64,000 nucleotides of DNA from Tectiglobus sp965223355. GTDB lineage: Bacteria > Pseudomonadota > Alphaproteobacteria > Rhizobiales > Hyphomicrobiaceae. Each line of letters opens with the position of its first letter. Position 1 is the stretch's first letter. Both the position numbers and the translations under genes were made by a program. Below, piece by piece: positions 45,816-54,307 of this stretch. The notes under the pieces were generated by a model. It did no database searches, was not told where the DNA came from, and saw nothing but the letters and a program-made list of their open reading frames with translations. The stretch is from positions 682,001 to 746,000 of the forward strand of contig CBDCWE010000003.1 of assembly GCA_965223355.1 (NCBI GenBank). Reading direction: 5' to 3'.

Positions 45816-46493
45816 TCAACCGAGTTTGTTGCGATACCCGAACCGCCGGCGTTGATCGAGCGGCAACTGCGGACCAGCCGCCACGCCAGGCTGGCACGTT
45901 GCAGCCAACGAGAGCGAACGCTGGCGCAATGCTTCCGGGTCACCGTAGGACGATGAAAACAAGCCGCCGGCGGCAACCGCCAGACGTTCGATGTTGCGGT
46001 CGCGAATGCCCAACTCGCGCAGGTGTTCACTGGAGTTGACCAGGTATTCGATGTTCGCCCCCGACAGCCCGCGCGCACTGCGGATGATTGCAACTTGATT
46101 GGCGAAGGGTAGGTGATGGGCGTAGCTCGGATGGGCACGTTCAACCACGTAGGTGACGGCCGACACCGTCTCGTTCCTACCACCGAACAACTGCAACGGA
46201 GCCTGAAACTCGCGATAGACGCCGTAGACCTGCTCACGTTCGCGCAGATAGTGGAGCGTCTCCTCGCGCCGTTCCGCCGCCACTCGGTAGGCCACGCCGT
46301 CGCACACGCCGCCGCGATCGAGCCCGAGGACCAGCCCCGGCCGGGCCTCGGTTCCGCGATGAAAAGTGGAATAGACGCAAAAGGCCCGCCGAAATCCGAC
46401 CAGCCTCGCTGATTGCTTGTCTTCAAACGCAAAGCCGGGGCGCCAGATTAACGATCCATATCCGAACACCCACAGATCATTGCCAGGTTCCAA
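45816..46493 (-). CDS. ChaC-like gamma-glutamylcyclotransferase
   Basis: A 225-aa enzyme of the ChaC family, which cleaves glutathione to 5-oxoproline and Cys-Gly. N-terminal 'LWVFGYGSLIWRPGFAF' is the substrate-loop signature; 'VCDGVAYRV', 'YLREREQVYGVYREF' and 'AHPSYAHHLP' follow in the family order. The catalytic Glu is expected in the 'YLRERE' region. Length is normal. Cytoplasmic; no operon partner. Confidence 0.92.
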   Translation of the reverse strand: MEPGNDLWVFGYGSLIWRPGFAFEDKQSARLVGFRRAFCVYSTFHRGTEARPGLVLGLDRGGVCDGVAYRVAAERREETLHYLREREQVYGVYREFQAPLQLFGGRNETVSAVTYVVERAHPSYAHHLPFANQVAIIRSARGLSGANIEYLVNSSEHLRELGIRDRNIERLAVAAGGLFSSSYGDPEALRQRSLSLAATCQPGVAAGPQLPLDQRRRFGYRNKLG

Positions 46494-46811
46494 CGCCCGC
46501 CCTCCACGCGCCGCTGCGCGGTAGTATTACAGCCTTAGGGCCCGGCCCTGTAGTCGGGTTGTTGGGGCCGGAAACCCTGACTTATTCACCGCCTTGCCGC
46601 GATCGATGAGGGGCTGCCCGCCCGTCATCCTGCCCGCCCAAGGGACCATCCCCTAGCAGCCCGTCCAGGTAGAGCCGCTTTGAGGTTGGTCGCTTTGAGA
46701 ATAGCTCATTTGTGCAGCTGCTGCGAGTTTGGTGAGGGTGTGGGCGGTGCAGATTAGGGCCATTCGGCTTTGACTTTGTCGACGCCGCGGACAAGAAACC
46801 GACGAAATTCT
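46494..46811 (-). pseudogene. Remnant of a DDE transposase C-terminus (46653-46811) beside a decayed MITE-A
   Basis: On the minus strand the text reads 'FRRFLVRGVDKVKAEW' and then, after a frame change, 'ALICTAHTLTKLAAA', ending in a TAG at 46653-46655. This is the typical C-terminal motif of IS1182/IS5-type transposases. The N-terminal part is gone: the intact IS at 46816 interrupts it. From 46532 to 46652 lies a strongly decayed MITE-A (GAGGGGCTGCCCGCCCGTC and related pieces) that ends at the CTAG containing the remnant's stop. Confidence 0.6.
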
Positions 46812-46887
46812 CTAGGGCCTGTTGAGTATCAGCGATTCACGAATCAGTTGTTTTCTGATTCAAGCTTCCTTTTGGAGGGAGGCTTGA

Positions 46888-47259
46888 ATGGCTGCACGGC
46901 GTGTGATCACTGACGGTATGTGGAAGAAGATGGCGCCGCACTGCCTCGGCAAGCCAACCGACCCCGGCCGCACGGGCAGCGACAACCGCACGTTCATGGA
47001 AGCCGTCCTGTGGATCGTGCGGACCGGCAGTCCGTGGCGCGACCTACCGGAAGAGTTCGGCAAATGGAACAGCGTCTACAAGCGCTTTCGAGAGTGGGTG
47101 AAGCTCGGTGTTTTTGAACGCGTTTTCGGTGCTTTATCCGGCGATCCTGATATCGAATATGCGATGGTCGACGGAACAATCGTCAAGGTCCACCGCCACG
47201 GACAGGGCGCAAAAGGGGGACCGGGAGCCAGGCTATCGGCAAGTCGAGAGGCGGGCTGA
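46888..47259 (+). CDS. IS5-family transposase, OrfA
   Basis: A 123-aa N-terminal half of the transposase. The DUF4096-type domain 'RTFMEAVLWIVRTGSPWRDL' is followed by 'FGKWNSVYKRFREWVKLGVF' and the first catalytic Asp in 'YAMVDGTIVKVHRHGQGAKG'. GGAGGGAGGCTTGA precedes the ATG. At A-AAA-GGG (47211-47217) the ribosome can slip back one base into OrfB, making the fused DDE enzyme. Confidence 0.93.
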   Translation: MAARRVITDGMWKKMAPHCLGKPTDPGRTGSDNRTFMEAVLWIVRTGSPWRDLPEEFGKWNSVYKRFREWVKLGVFERVFGALSGDPDIEYAMVDGTIVKVHRHGQGAKGGPGARLSASREAG

Positions 47260-47642
47260 CGACCAAAATCCTGGCGCTCACGGACGCGCTCGGCAATCTC
47301 GTGCGGTTCGAACTTCTGCCCGGCCATCGCCACGACACGGTTGGCGTTGCGCCGCTCATTGAGGATGTCGCGTTCGATGCCTTGCTCGGTGACAAGGCGT
47401 TCGATGTGAGCTGGATTATCGAAGAGCTGAACGAACGCGGCGCCAAGGCCGTCATTTCGCAAATGCCGCATCGCGTTGCGCCGCTGGAGATTGACGCCGA
47501 AATCTATAAGTGGCGTCATCTCATCGAGAATTTCTTCTGCAAACTCAAAGAGTTCAAGTGCATCGCCATGCGCAGCGACAAAACTGACGCCAGCTTCAGC
47601 GCGATGATCTACGCCGCGGCGGCAATCATCAATGGCGCCTGA
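47218..47642 (+). CDS. IS5-family transposase, OrfB frame (product of -1 frameshift)
   Basis: After the slip the frame continues with 'SQAIGKSRGGLTTKILALTD', the second Asp in 'DALLGDKAFDVSWIIEEL' and the final Glu in 'YKWRHLIENFFCKLKEFK', completing the DDE triad. It ends 13 bp before the right inverted repeat. There is an internal ATG but no good ribosome site, which favours frameshift expression. No inactivating stop is visible. Confidence 0.88.
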
Positions 47643-47659
47643 TACTCAACAGGCCCTAG

Positions 47660-47787
47660 AGCAACCTGCCTTTATTCGGAATCGGAACGATCCCGAATAA
47701 AGGCAGGTTGCTCGCCTCTAAAGTGGCGATCATCATCGTGCTTTAAGTTGGAACCGCAATAGCGGTTCCAACTTAAAGCACGATGAT
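47660..47787 (-). repeat. MITE-B copy 7, full length, reverse orientation
   Basis: It carries both palindromes, with CTAG at 47656-47659 (shared with the IS) and 47788-47791. It is a little shorter than the 131-bp copies; the AAAG spacer before GATGATC is slightly different. Confidence 0.88.
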
Positions 47788-47801
47788 CTAGTGGCCGGTA
47801 T

Positions 47802-47840
47802 CAGACGCTTGGTTCCCGGGGGGAACGCGTCAAGCGTCTG
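47802..47840. terminator. Long hairpin downstream of rsmD
   Basis: The outer stem CAGACGCTTG / CAAGCGTCTG is perfect, and inside it GTTCCC pairs with GGGAAC. It lies 30 bp beyond the rsmD stop and can terminate that transcript, although no T-run follows. A related sequence is at about 14923-14980, after the ThDP gene. Confidence 0.5.
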
Positions 47841-47869
47841 TTACTCCAGAACACAAACAAAAGGCGAGC

Positions 47870-48436
47870 TTAGTGTCCGCCGGCGCGCCGGGCGATGATG
47901 ATGTGTGTGTCTGCATAGCGGCGGCGATCAAGTTCGATCAGGCCGTCGGGCAGGTCGATTGCAGCATCGGCGTGCTGTTCGATGACGACCACGGCGCTGT
48001 CGGCAAGCCAGCCACCGGCCAGTGCGCTGGCAATCGCGCGCGCGGCGAGGTCACAGCCATAGGGCGGATCGGCCAACACCAGATCGAACACCACGGACTG
48101 TGTTGAATGTCCGAGGTCTGTCGCGTCGCGGCGAAATATGCGCGCCGCGCCGCCGAAGCCAAAGGTCGTGATGTTGTCCTGAATGAGCGCCCGCGAGGCC
48201 GCAGCGTTGTCGACGAAAACGCACGATGCAGCCCCGCGCGACAAGGCTTCGAGGCCAAGTGCACCGGTACCGGCGAAAAGGTCGAGAACGTGTGCGCCGG
48301 CAAGCGAGAAGTCCGCGAGGCCGTGATCCAGAACGTTGAACAGCGCCTGCCTGACGCGGTCCGACGTCGGGCGCACGTCCTGGCCTTTGGGTGTTGCCAA
48401 CCGGCGGCCCTTGTGTGTGCCGGCAATGATCCGCAT
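47870..48436 (-). CDS. rsmD: 16S rRNA (guanine(966)-N2)-methyltransferase
   Basis: A 188-aa SAM enzyme methylating G966 of 16S rRNA. 'MRIIAGTHKGRRLATPKG', 'RPTSDRVRQALFNVL', SAM motif 'VLDLFAGTGALGLEALSRG' and the catalytic 'LVLADPPYGCDL' are all present. It lies 14 bp downstream of rluB on the same strand; rluB-rsmD is a familiar alphaproteobacterial pair. Confidence 0.95.
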   Translation of the reverse strand: MRIIAGTHKGRRLATPKGQDVRPTSDRVRQALFNVLDHGLADFSLAGAHVLDLFAGTGALGLEALSRGAASCVFVDNAAASRALIQDNITTFGFGGAARIFRRDATDLGHSTQSVVFDLVLADPPYGCDLAARAIASALAGGWLADSAVVVIEQHADAAIDLPDGLIELDRRRYADTHIIIARRAGGH

Positions 48437-48450
48437 GGCTTCGGGCTCGC

Positions 48451-49449
48451 CTACGTCTTGGACGACTTGTGCGTTGGTTTCGATTGGTTGCGGCGAGCCG
48501 CGCCCGGTTGTCGTGTTCGCCGTGATGGCGATTGTGTGGTCTGCGGCCCGGCCGCTGACCGGCCCGGCCGCGCTGGGCGCGCTGTGGCTGGTCGCTCGAG
48601 ACCAAACTGGGCGGCGACGTCGCGGCCCAGTTGTTCACCAAGCACTCCACGCTTTACCGGCTCAACCGCGCCGGATGGTAAATCGAGCAGCTGAAACGGG
48701 CCGAACGCGATCCGGATCAGTCGGTTGACCGCGAGATCGAGACTGGCAAGGATGGTGCGCACTTCCCGGTTCTTGCCTTCCCGCAGGCCAACCGTCAGCC
48801 ACACATTGCGGCCCTGGCTGCTGCTGTCGCGTGTTGCTTCGACCGGGCCGTAATTGACGCCGTCGATCGTGATACCGTCCCGAAGTGCATCGAGTTGGCC
48901 CTGTGTCACCTGACCGTGGGCGCGCACCCGGTACCGGCGCATCCATCCTGTCGCGGGCAGTTCGATATGTCGGGCAAGGCCGCCGTCCGTTGTCAGCAGC
49001 AGCAGACCTTCCGTATTGAAATCGAGCCGGCCAATCGAAACGACCCGCGGCAAATCCGCAGGGAGGCTGTCAAACACCGTCGGACGGCCTTGCGGATCGC
49101 GGTGCGTCGTCACCAAACCGCGCGGCTTGTGATACCGCCAGAGCTGCACCGGAGCTGCCAGCGGCAGCGGCCGGCCGTCGACAACAACCTCGTCGCCGGG
49201 ACCGACGAGCCGCGCCGGCGTGGTAAGCGTCTCACCATTGACGACAACGCGTCCTGCTCCGATCCATCGCTCGGCATCGCGCCGCGAACAGAGCCCGGCA
49301 CGGGCCACGGCCTTGGCGATTCGCATCGTCTCGCCTTGCTCTGCCGGTTGCGCGGACCTCGCCGGCCGGTCCCCGGTTTTAGATGCACGAGGCCGCTTGC
49401 GGCCGGCGCCCGCGGGGCTTCTGTCTTGACCTTGTGCGCGATTACGCAT
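48451..49449 (-). CDS. rluB: 23S rRNA pseudouridine synthase
   Basis: A 332-aa RsuA/RluB-family enzyme. The S4 RNA-binding domain 'MRIAKAVARAGLCSRRDAER' begins near residue 42 after a basic tail. The catalytic Asp is in 'IGRLDFNTEGLLLLTTDG' and the second motif is 'LREGKNREVRTILASLDL'. N- and C-terminal extensions are basic and rich in Arg/Pro/Ser, typical for alphaproteobacteria. AAGGAATGTC before ATG 49449 fixes the start. It is divergent from tadA by 29 bp. Confidence 0.94.
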   Translation of the reverse strand: MRNRAQGQDRSPAGAGRKRPRASKTGDRPARSAQPAEQGETMRIAKAVARAGLCSRRDAERWIGAGRVVVNGETLTTPARLVGPGDEVVVDGRPLPLAAPVQLWRYHKPRGLVTTHRDPQGRPTVFDSLPADLPRVVSIGRLDFNTEGLLLLTTDGGLARHIELPATGWMRRYRVRAHGQVTQGQLDALRDGITIDGVNYGPVEATRDSSSQGRNVWLTVGLREGKNREVRTILASLDLAVNRLIRIAFGPFQLLDLPSGAVEPVKRGVLGEQLGRDVAAQFGLERPATARPARPGRSAAGPQTTQSPSRRTRQPGAARRNQSKPTHKSSKT

Positions 49450-49478
49450 GACATTCCTTTCGACAGTGGAGAAGCCTG

Positions 49479-49937
49479 ATGACATCACCCGTGCCGCCCA
49501 GCCATATGGCGGTTGCTCTCAAAGAGGCGCAGCTTGCCGCCGGACGCGGCGAGGTGCCGGTTGGCGCGGCGCTGGTCGCACCAGGCGGACGCATTGTCGC
49601 CTCCGATGGTAATCGCACCCGCGAGATGAACGATCCGACGGCCCATGCTGAGATACTCGTGATGCGCCAGGCCTGCAAGGCGACCGGCAGTGAACGGCTT
49701 GCGGGTTTCGACCTCTATGTAACTTTGGAGCCCTGCACAATGTGTGCGGCGGCAATCTCCCTGGCCCGGATCCGCCGGCTCTATTTCGGCGCCGAGGATG
49801 CCAAAATGGGCGGTGTCGTGCACGGCGTCCGGTATTTTTCCCGGGCAACCTGCCATCACGCACCGGACGTTTACGACGGGATCTCGGCAACCGCGGCGGC
49901 AGATCTCATGCAAACCTTTTTTCGCGAACGTCGTTAG
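49479..49937 (+). CDS. tadA: tRNA-specific adenosine deaminase
   Basis: A 152-aa zinc deaminase that makes inosine at the wobble position of tRNA-Arg(ACG). 'PTAHAEILVMRQA' holds the zinc His and catalytic Glu, and 'TLEPCTMCAAAISLARI' the two zinc cysteines. The C-terminal 'RATCHHAPDVYDGI' region is standard. GGAGAAGCCTG precedes the ATG. It ends CGT-TAG, one of only two pyrimidine-TAG stops in the window without a repeat attached. Confidence 0.96.
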   Translation: MTSPVPPSHMAVALKEAQLAAGRGEVPVGAALVAPGGRIVASDGNRTREMNDPTAHAEILVMRQACKATGSERLAGFDLYVTLEPCTMCAAAISLARIRRLYFGAEDAKMGGVVHGVRYFSRATCHHAPDVYDGISATAAADLMQTFFRERR

Positions 49938-50414
49938 ACATCCGGGCCACACGACGATGCGGTCAATGCAGGGCCCAATCACATGTTCGTTGCCGCGGGC
50001 ATGTAAGCGCCCGATTGACGCAGCCGGTCAAACTCCGCACCCTGCCTGCCGCAGACAGGGGGAGCTGACGTCCGGCGATATGCTGGCTGGGGGTGCAAAG
50101 TGTCGCCTGGCACGCAACCAACGGCCGGGGAGATATTTGTGCGCTCAGCGCTCGCTATTTCGGTGGGCAAGCGGCGCAACGCACCAGGTGGCCTCCTCAA
50201 GCCGACCCGCAGGGCCGGGCGCTTTTTGTGCGCCGCCTTCGTTGCGCACCGCCTATGGGACATGCACCATAAGCGCGGCACGGAGCTGGCCGGCGCTCAA
50301 AAAAGCTTCGGTTAAGTGCCTCAATTCTTAAGCAGGGGCGGTATTCTCCCCGGAACCGGTTGAACCCATATTGAGTTCGCACGTGAGACGGGAAGCTGCC
50401 GAGGACATCAAGCC
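49938..50414. repeat. Intergenic region with repeat D copy 2 (50195-50346)
   Basis: Repeat D again begins CCTCAAGCCGACCCGCAGGG and ends GTGCCTCAATTCTTAAGCAGG. Relative to 36050 it carries some 60 extra bases in the middle. The rest of the spacer has no gene; the patatin-like gene promoter probably lies in or just after the repeat. Confidence 0.6.
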
Positions 50415-51314
50415 ATGGCGACCGGGCCGCAAGTCAAAGCTTTGTCCGGCACACTTGCCGAACTGCCGCAGCCCTTACCGCGCATCGGTCTGACGCTCGG
50501 CGGCGGCGGTGCGCGCGGCCTTGCCCATGTGCTCGTCCTCGAAGTGCTTGACGAGCTTGGCATTCGTCCAAACGTTATCGCCGGCACGTCGATCGGGGCG
50601 TTGTTGGGTGCAGCTTACGCATCGGGCCTATCGGCCATCTACATCCGTTCGCTGGTCGAAGAAACGCTGAGCGCACGATTTGATCTCATTCGCCAACTGT
50701 TTATGGCACGCAGTCCGCCGCTCCGGAAACTTCTCAATGTGTTGCCGCTGCGCTCGGCCTTGCTCGATCCAGCCGCCTTGCTCGATCTGGTCCTGCCGCA
50801 AAAAATGTCTGGCACGTTTGAAGAGCTGGCAATCCCAATGCACATCGTGGCGACAGATCTGAGCCTCGGTGAGGAGTACGTCTTTGCCGAAGGTGATCTG
50901 CGCCAGGCGATTGCCGCAAGCATTGCCATTCCCGCACTCTTCTCGCCGGTAATCGTGGACGGCAGACCGATGGTGGACGGCGGCATCGTCGACCCGTTGC
51001 CCTATTCGGTATTGCCGGATGAAGTCGATGTTGTCATCGCAATCGACGTCAGCGGTGGCTCCCGCAACGTTGTCTCTGGCCCGCGTCCGTCGATGGTCTC
51101 TGTCCTTACCCAGTCGGTCCTGGTGCTGCAAAAGACCATAATCAATGCGCGTTTACGTCAGAGCCGCCCGGACGTCTATGTCGAAGTCAAGTTGGAAGGG
51201 TTCGGCGGCTTGCAGTTTCACAAGGCCGCGGACATCCTGACAGCCGCCGAACCGGTCAAGGACGAGTTTCGAACAAAGCTCATGCGGGTGTTGGCCAGCC
51301 GGAAGGTCGATTGA
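50415..51314 (+). CDS. Patatin-like phospholipase (RssA type)
   Basis: A 299-aa esterase. Oxyanion-hole loop 'LTLGGGGARGLAHV' near residue 28, nucleophile elbow 'IAGTSIGALLGAAY' (Ser near 59) and the catalytic Asp in 'MVDGGIVDPLPYSVL' near 193 form the Ser-Asp dyad. No signal peptide, so it is cytoplasmic or membrane-associated. The family releases fatty acids from phospholipids or acyl-esters. A long imperfect hairpin follows its stop. Confidence 0.92.
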   Translation: MATGPQVKALSGTLAELPQPLPRIGLTLGGGGARGLAHVLVLEVLDELGIRPNVIAGTSIGALLGAAYASGLSAIYIRSLVEETLSARFDLIRQLFMARSPPLRKLLNVLPLRSALLDPAALLDLVLPQKMSGTFEELAIPMHIVATDLSLGEEYVFAEGDLRQAIAASIAIPALFSPVIVDGRPMVDGGIVDPLPYSVLPDEVDVVIAIDVSGGSRNVVSGPRPSMVSVLTQSVLVLQKTIINARLRQSRPDVYVEVKLEGFGGLQFHKAADILTAAEPVKDEFRTKLMRVLASRKVD

Positions 51315-51319
51315 TACCT

Positions 51320-51371
51320 GCCCACATAAATATTGACCGGCTTCATGGGGCCGATCAATATTTGTGCGGGC
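51320..51371. terminator. Long imperfect hairpin between the patatin and kinase genes
   Basis: GCCCACATAAATATTGACCG pairs with a complementary arm ending GTGCGGGC (about 18 of 22 positions). It lies between two convergent genes, so it is a candidate bidirectional terminator. The sequence GGGCTGGTATAAC after it recurs in direct orientation near 55136. Confidence 0.55.
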
Positions 51372-51387
51372 TGGTATAACCTCGCAA

Positions 51388-52767
51388 TCAAATCATTCGT
51401 CCGCTTGGTTCTGACACGGAACAGGGAAGATCGACGTGAACACCTAGCCCGCCAAGTGGGGACCTGCTGAATTCCAATCGGCCGCCAATCTGATCTGCAA
51501 TGTCGGCAGCAATCGATAATCCCAAACCGCTGCCTGATCGAGTTTCATCGAGGCGCTTGCCGCGCAGAACGATGCCGTCTACTTCGTCTTCTGGAATGCC
51601 AGGCCCATCGTCGAATACGTCGAGCCTTATACAATCACCTCGAGCTGTCGCCGATATCAAGACGTTACCATGCGCCCATTTTCTTGCGTTATCCAGCAGG
51701 TTCCCGACAATCTCCCCGAGCGTTGTTTCGTCAATCCTAACCGACAACGAGTTGCCAATGTCGACGGCCCAGTTCAACCCGCTACCGCCGGGTAGGCGCT
51801 GCATCGTCTCAACGAGCCGGCTCACGAACTCGCCAAGCACGATCACGGGTGCGCAAGCTTGCCCGTGTGCACTGCGGGCAAGAGCAAGTTCGTGCTCAAC
51901 GTGGCGCTGCATGGTCGCCACGTGCGCCTGCAGTTCTTCCCCAAGTTCTCGCTCACCTTTTCCCGTCAATTCCTCGGCCATGACCAACGCCGCCGTAAGT
52001 GGTGTCTTCAATCCATGAGCTAGGTTGCCGGCCCGGGCCTTCGCGCGAGCGAGCATCATCTCCTGCTGCTTCAGGAGTTCGTTGAGATCGCCGACAATAG
52101 GTTGTACTTCGCTCGGGTAGGTCCCGGTCAGGCGCAAAGCCTTGCCAGATCGCAAATGCGCAAGGTCCCGGCGCAGCAGGTTGAGGGGGGCGAGACCAAT
52201 GCTCAGCGCCATCCAGAAAGCAACCAACAGCGCCAATCCAAGCGCAGACGACCCGACGATCAAGTCTGTGCGAAAGGCCTTAACGGTCAGAACCTGGTCC
52301 TGGAGATCCACCGCAACTGTCGCCCGGAAGACGTAAGTCTTCGCGCCGCGCGTTACCGCAATCGCGCGCTCTACCGCCAAGAGTTCCTGGCCAGTTGGGC
52401 CACTGATCTTATGTTCGTGATAACCGCCGGTCGGAAGAATATCATCCGGAAGAGAGAGCTCTTCGTCCCATAGCGAACGTGATTTCTCCAGTGGTTGGCC
52501 ATTTCGAAGAATCTGCCAATAAACACCGCTAAGTGGTTGGGTGTAGCGTTGGTCAGCCAGTGGTCTGCTAACGACCAGCTGACCGTCGCCGGCCACCTGC
52601 AGCCCTCCCAACAAGGCATGCAAATCGGTTCTAAGGTCCTCTACAGCACGGCGTTCAACATGCCTTTCGAAGAGCCTTTCGAGGCCCCAACCAGAGGCCG
52701 CCAGAGCAAGGCCGATTGCTATCCCCGCTGCCACGAGCAGACGAAACCTGATCGAGAACCTATCCAT
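51388..52767 (-). CDS. Two-component sensor histidine kinase
   Basis: A 459-aa membrane kinase. An N-terminal helix (about residues 8-28) and a second one near 170-190 enclose a ~140-residue periplasmic sensor. A HAMP-like stretch leads to the H-box 'AGNLAHGLKTPLTAALVM' near 253 and the ATPase N-box 'GEIVGNLLDNARKWA' near 357, with 'DDGPGIP' and 'GSGLGLSIAADI'. The H-box resembles the PhoQ subgroup. It overlaps the response regulator by eight bases. Its last codons are duplicated in inverted orientation at 55095-55135. Confidence 0.94.
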   Translation of the reverse strand: MDRFSIRFRLLVAAGIAIGLALAASGWGLERLFERHVERRAVEDLRTDLHALLGGLQVAGDGQLVVSRPLADQRYTQPLSGVYWQILRNGQPLEKSRSLWDEELSLPDDILPTGGYHEHKISGPTGQELLAVERAIAVTRGAKTYVFRATVAVDLQDQVLTVKAFRTDLIVGSSALGLALLVAFWMALSIGLAPLNLLRRDLAHLRSGKALRLTGTYPSEVQPIVGDLNELLKQQEMMLARAKARAGNLAHGLKTPLTAALVMAEELTGKGERELGEELQAHVATMQRHVEHELALARSAHGQACAPVIVLGEFVSRLVETMQRLPGGSGLNWAVDIGNSLSVRIDETTLGEIVGNLLDNARKWAHGNVLISATARGDCIRLDVFDDGPGIPEDEVDGIVLRGKRLDETRSGSGLGLSIAADIADQIGGRLEFSRSPLGGLGVHVDLPCSVSEPSGRMI

Positions 52768-53446
52768 CCTGGTCAGACGTCACCGCCCGCTCTGCGTCGA
52801 CAATGTAGCCGTAGCCGCGTCTCGTTTTGACCAAGTCGACGCCTAGCTTCTTGCGGACTCGTGCGATCAAAACCTCGATGGCATTGCTGTCGCGTTCGAC
52901 GTCCTCGCCGTAAACATGCTCGGTCAACTCAAGCTGTGAAATCACCCGGCCCTTGTGGTGCATCAGATAACTCAGCAGCCGATACTCCAGCGGTGATAGG
53001 TCAAGTGTGGCACCGTCGACTGATACCATCATCTGGCGTGTGTCCATGCGCACGGGACCGATGGTGATGACCGGCTGACCTCCTCCGGTGGATCGGCGCA
53101 GGAGCGCGCGCAATCGCGCCTTCAACTCCTCCATCTGGAACGGTTTGGGAAGATAGTCATCAGCGCCAGCATCTATGCCTTCGACTCGCTCCATCCAATT
53201 GCCGCGTGCAGTCAGGATAAGAACCGGCATGTTGCGGTCCGCCTCGCGCCATCGCTTCAATATCTGGATGCCGTCCATTTGCGGCAGACCGAGATCGAGC
53301 ACAACGGCGTCGAAGTTCTCACTGTCTCCTAGGAACCAGGCATCCTCGCCATCACTGGCACGTTCGATGATATAGCCGGACCTTTGCAGAGCGCGCTCAA
53401 TCCGCCGTGCAATGTCATCCTCGTCCTCAATCAGGAGAATGCGCAT
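52760..53446 (-). CDS. OmpR-family response regulator
   Basis: A 228-aa regulator. Phospho-acceptor Asp is in 'AVVLDLGLPQMDGIQIL' near residue 51; 'ILTARGN' and 'YLPKPFQMEEL' complete the receiver. The winged helix holds 'LDLSPLEYRLLSYLMHHKG' and 'IEVLIARVRKKLG'. The order PepSY gene, regulator, kinase on one strand with one- to eight-base overlaps shows a single operon. It probably controls the divergent PepSY/cytochrome operon as well as its own. Confidence 0.95.
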   Translation of the reverse strand: MRILLIEDEDDIARRIERALQRSGYIIERASDGEDAWFLGDSENFDAVVLDLGLPQMDGIQILKRWREADRNMPVLILTARGNWMERVEGIDAGADDYLPKPFQMEELKARLRALLRRSTGGGQPVITIGPVRMDTRQMMVSVDGATLDLSPLEYRLLSYLMHHKGRVISQLELTEHVYGEDVERDSNAIEVLIARVRKKLGVDLVKTRRGYGYIVDAERAVTSDQDG

Positions 53447-53790
53447 TACCTGCCCTCGATCTTCAGAACTTTATTGGATTTGGCATCCACATAAATCTCG
53501 ATGTAGCGGCCATCTTCGGCAATCATCTTTATCTCATAGACCCAATGACCGTCCTCCTTTTCGAACTCGATGCCGACGACCTTTCCCTTGATTGATTTTC
53601 GAACGTTGTCCAAGACATCACGCAGCGGAACGATGTGACCCGCGCGACGCGCGTCGTCGGCATCTTCATAGTCGTGATCATAATCGGGCTTGCGTCCCCT
53701 GCGATGTTTACGGTCGGCACGTGCTTTCCGATTGGGCAAGCAAGCAAGGGTCACTAGAGAAACCATTATTTGCCTGCGATTGATCTGCAT
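53446..53790 (-). CDS. Exported PepSY-domain protein
   Basis: A 114-aa protein with a short N-terminal export signal containing two arginines ('INRRQIMVSLVTLACLP'), a charged His/Asp/Arg segment, then a PepSY domain: 'LRDVLDNVRKSIKGKVVGIE', 'HWVYEIKMI' and 'YIEIYVDAKSNKVLKIEG'. PepSY proteins often bind or inhibit a partner in the periplasm. It is the first gene of the regulator-kinase operon (TAATG overlap), which suggests that it modulates the kinase sensor. The His/Asp-rich part may bind metal. Confidence 0.88.
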   Translation of the reverse strand: MQINRRQIMVSLVTLACLPNRKARADRKHRRGRKPDYDHDYEDADDARRAGHIVPLRDVLDNVRKSIKGKVVGIEFEKEDGHWVYEIKMIAEDGRYIEIYVDAKSNKVLKIEGR

Positions 53791-54013
53791 TCGTCCCGCT
53801 TCGCTTCAAAGAACAGCAGTGCATGGTCGGATTTGTGCCTGTGTACCCTACCGCTTCCAAGCTTGCAGTTCGCTTACAAAACCCTTTCGCGACGCTGACG
53901 GGAGCCATCAGGGGCCTGTAATCGAGACCCTGCTAGCGTCCACGGCAGGCTGATGATGGGTCAGCCATAAACGCCGCGGATCCTCAAGGGGATGGCGCAG
54001 AAGGAGACGAAAA

Positions 54014-54307
54014 ATGAAAAAACTGACATTTGCATCCATGGCGATCCTGGCCTCGTTGGCATTCGCCCCAAACATGGCAGCTGCAAGCGACGACGATGTC
54101 CGGTGCGGGCAGACTTCTCAAAGCCAGTGGCGCACAATGGATGATGCGCGCGCGGCCGCCGAAGCACTTGGCTACAAGAATATCCGAAAGATGGAGATGG
54201 AGGACGGCTGCTACGAAGCCTACGCATTCGACAAGGACAACCGTCGCGTTGAGATCTACATGGACCCTGTCTCGCTCAAGATCGTTCGCGTGAAGGTCAA
54301 ATCCTGA
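54014..54307 (+). CDS. Small periplasmic PepSY-domain protein
   Basis: A 97-aa protein with a clear signal peptide ('LTFASMAILASLAFAPNMAA', cleavage near residue 24). The mature 73 residues form a PepSY/DUF-like domain with 'WRTMDDARAAAEALGYKNI' and 'VEIYMDPVSLKIVRVKVKS', plus two cysteines. AAGGAGACGAAAA gives a strong ribosome site. It is divergent from the other PepSY gene and overlaps the cytochrome b gene start by one base. Confidence 0.88.
   Translation: MKKLTFASMAILASLAFAPNMAAASDDDVRCGQTSQSQWRTMDDARAAAEALGYKNIRKMEMEDGCYEAYAFDKDNRRVEIYMDPVSLKIVRVKVKS

Larger units (their letters stand above)
46816..47655 (+). mobile_element. IS5-family insertion sequence (IS427-like), 840 bp
   Basis: Terminal inverted repeats GGCCTGTTGAGTATCA and TGATACTCAACAGGCC are perfect. 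CTAG target copies flank it (46812-46815 and 47656-47659). It holds two overlapping reading frames that together give one transposase, as expected for this group. The right CTAG is at the same time the left border of a MITE-B. It looks intact and recent. Confidence 0.92.
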
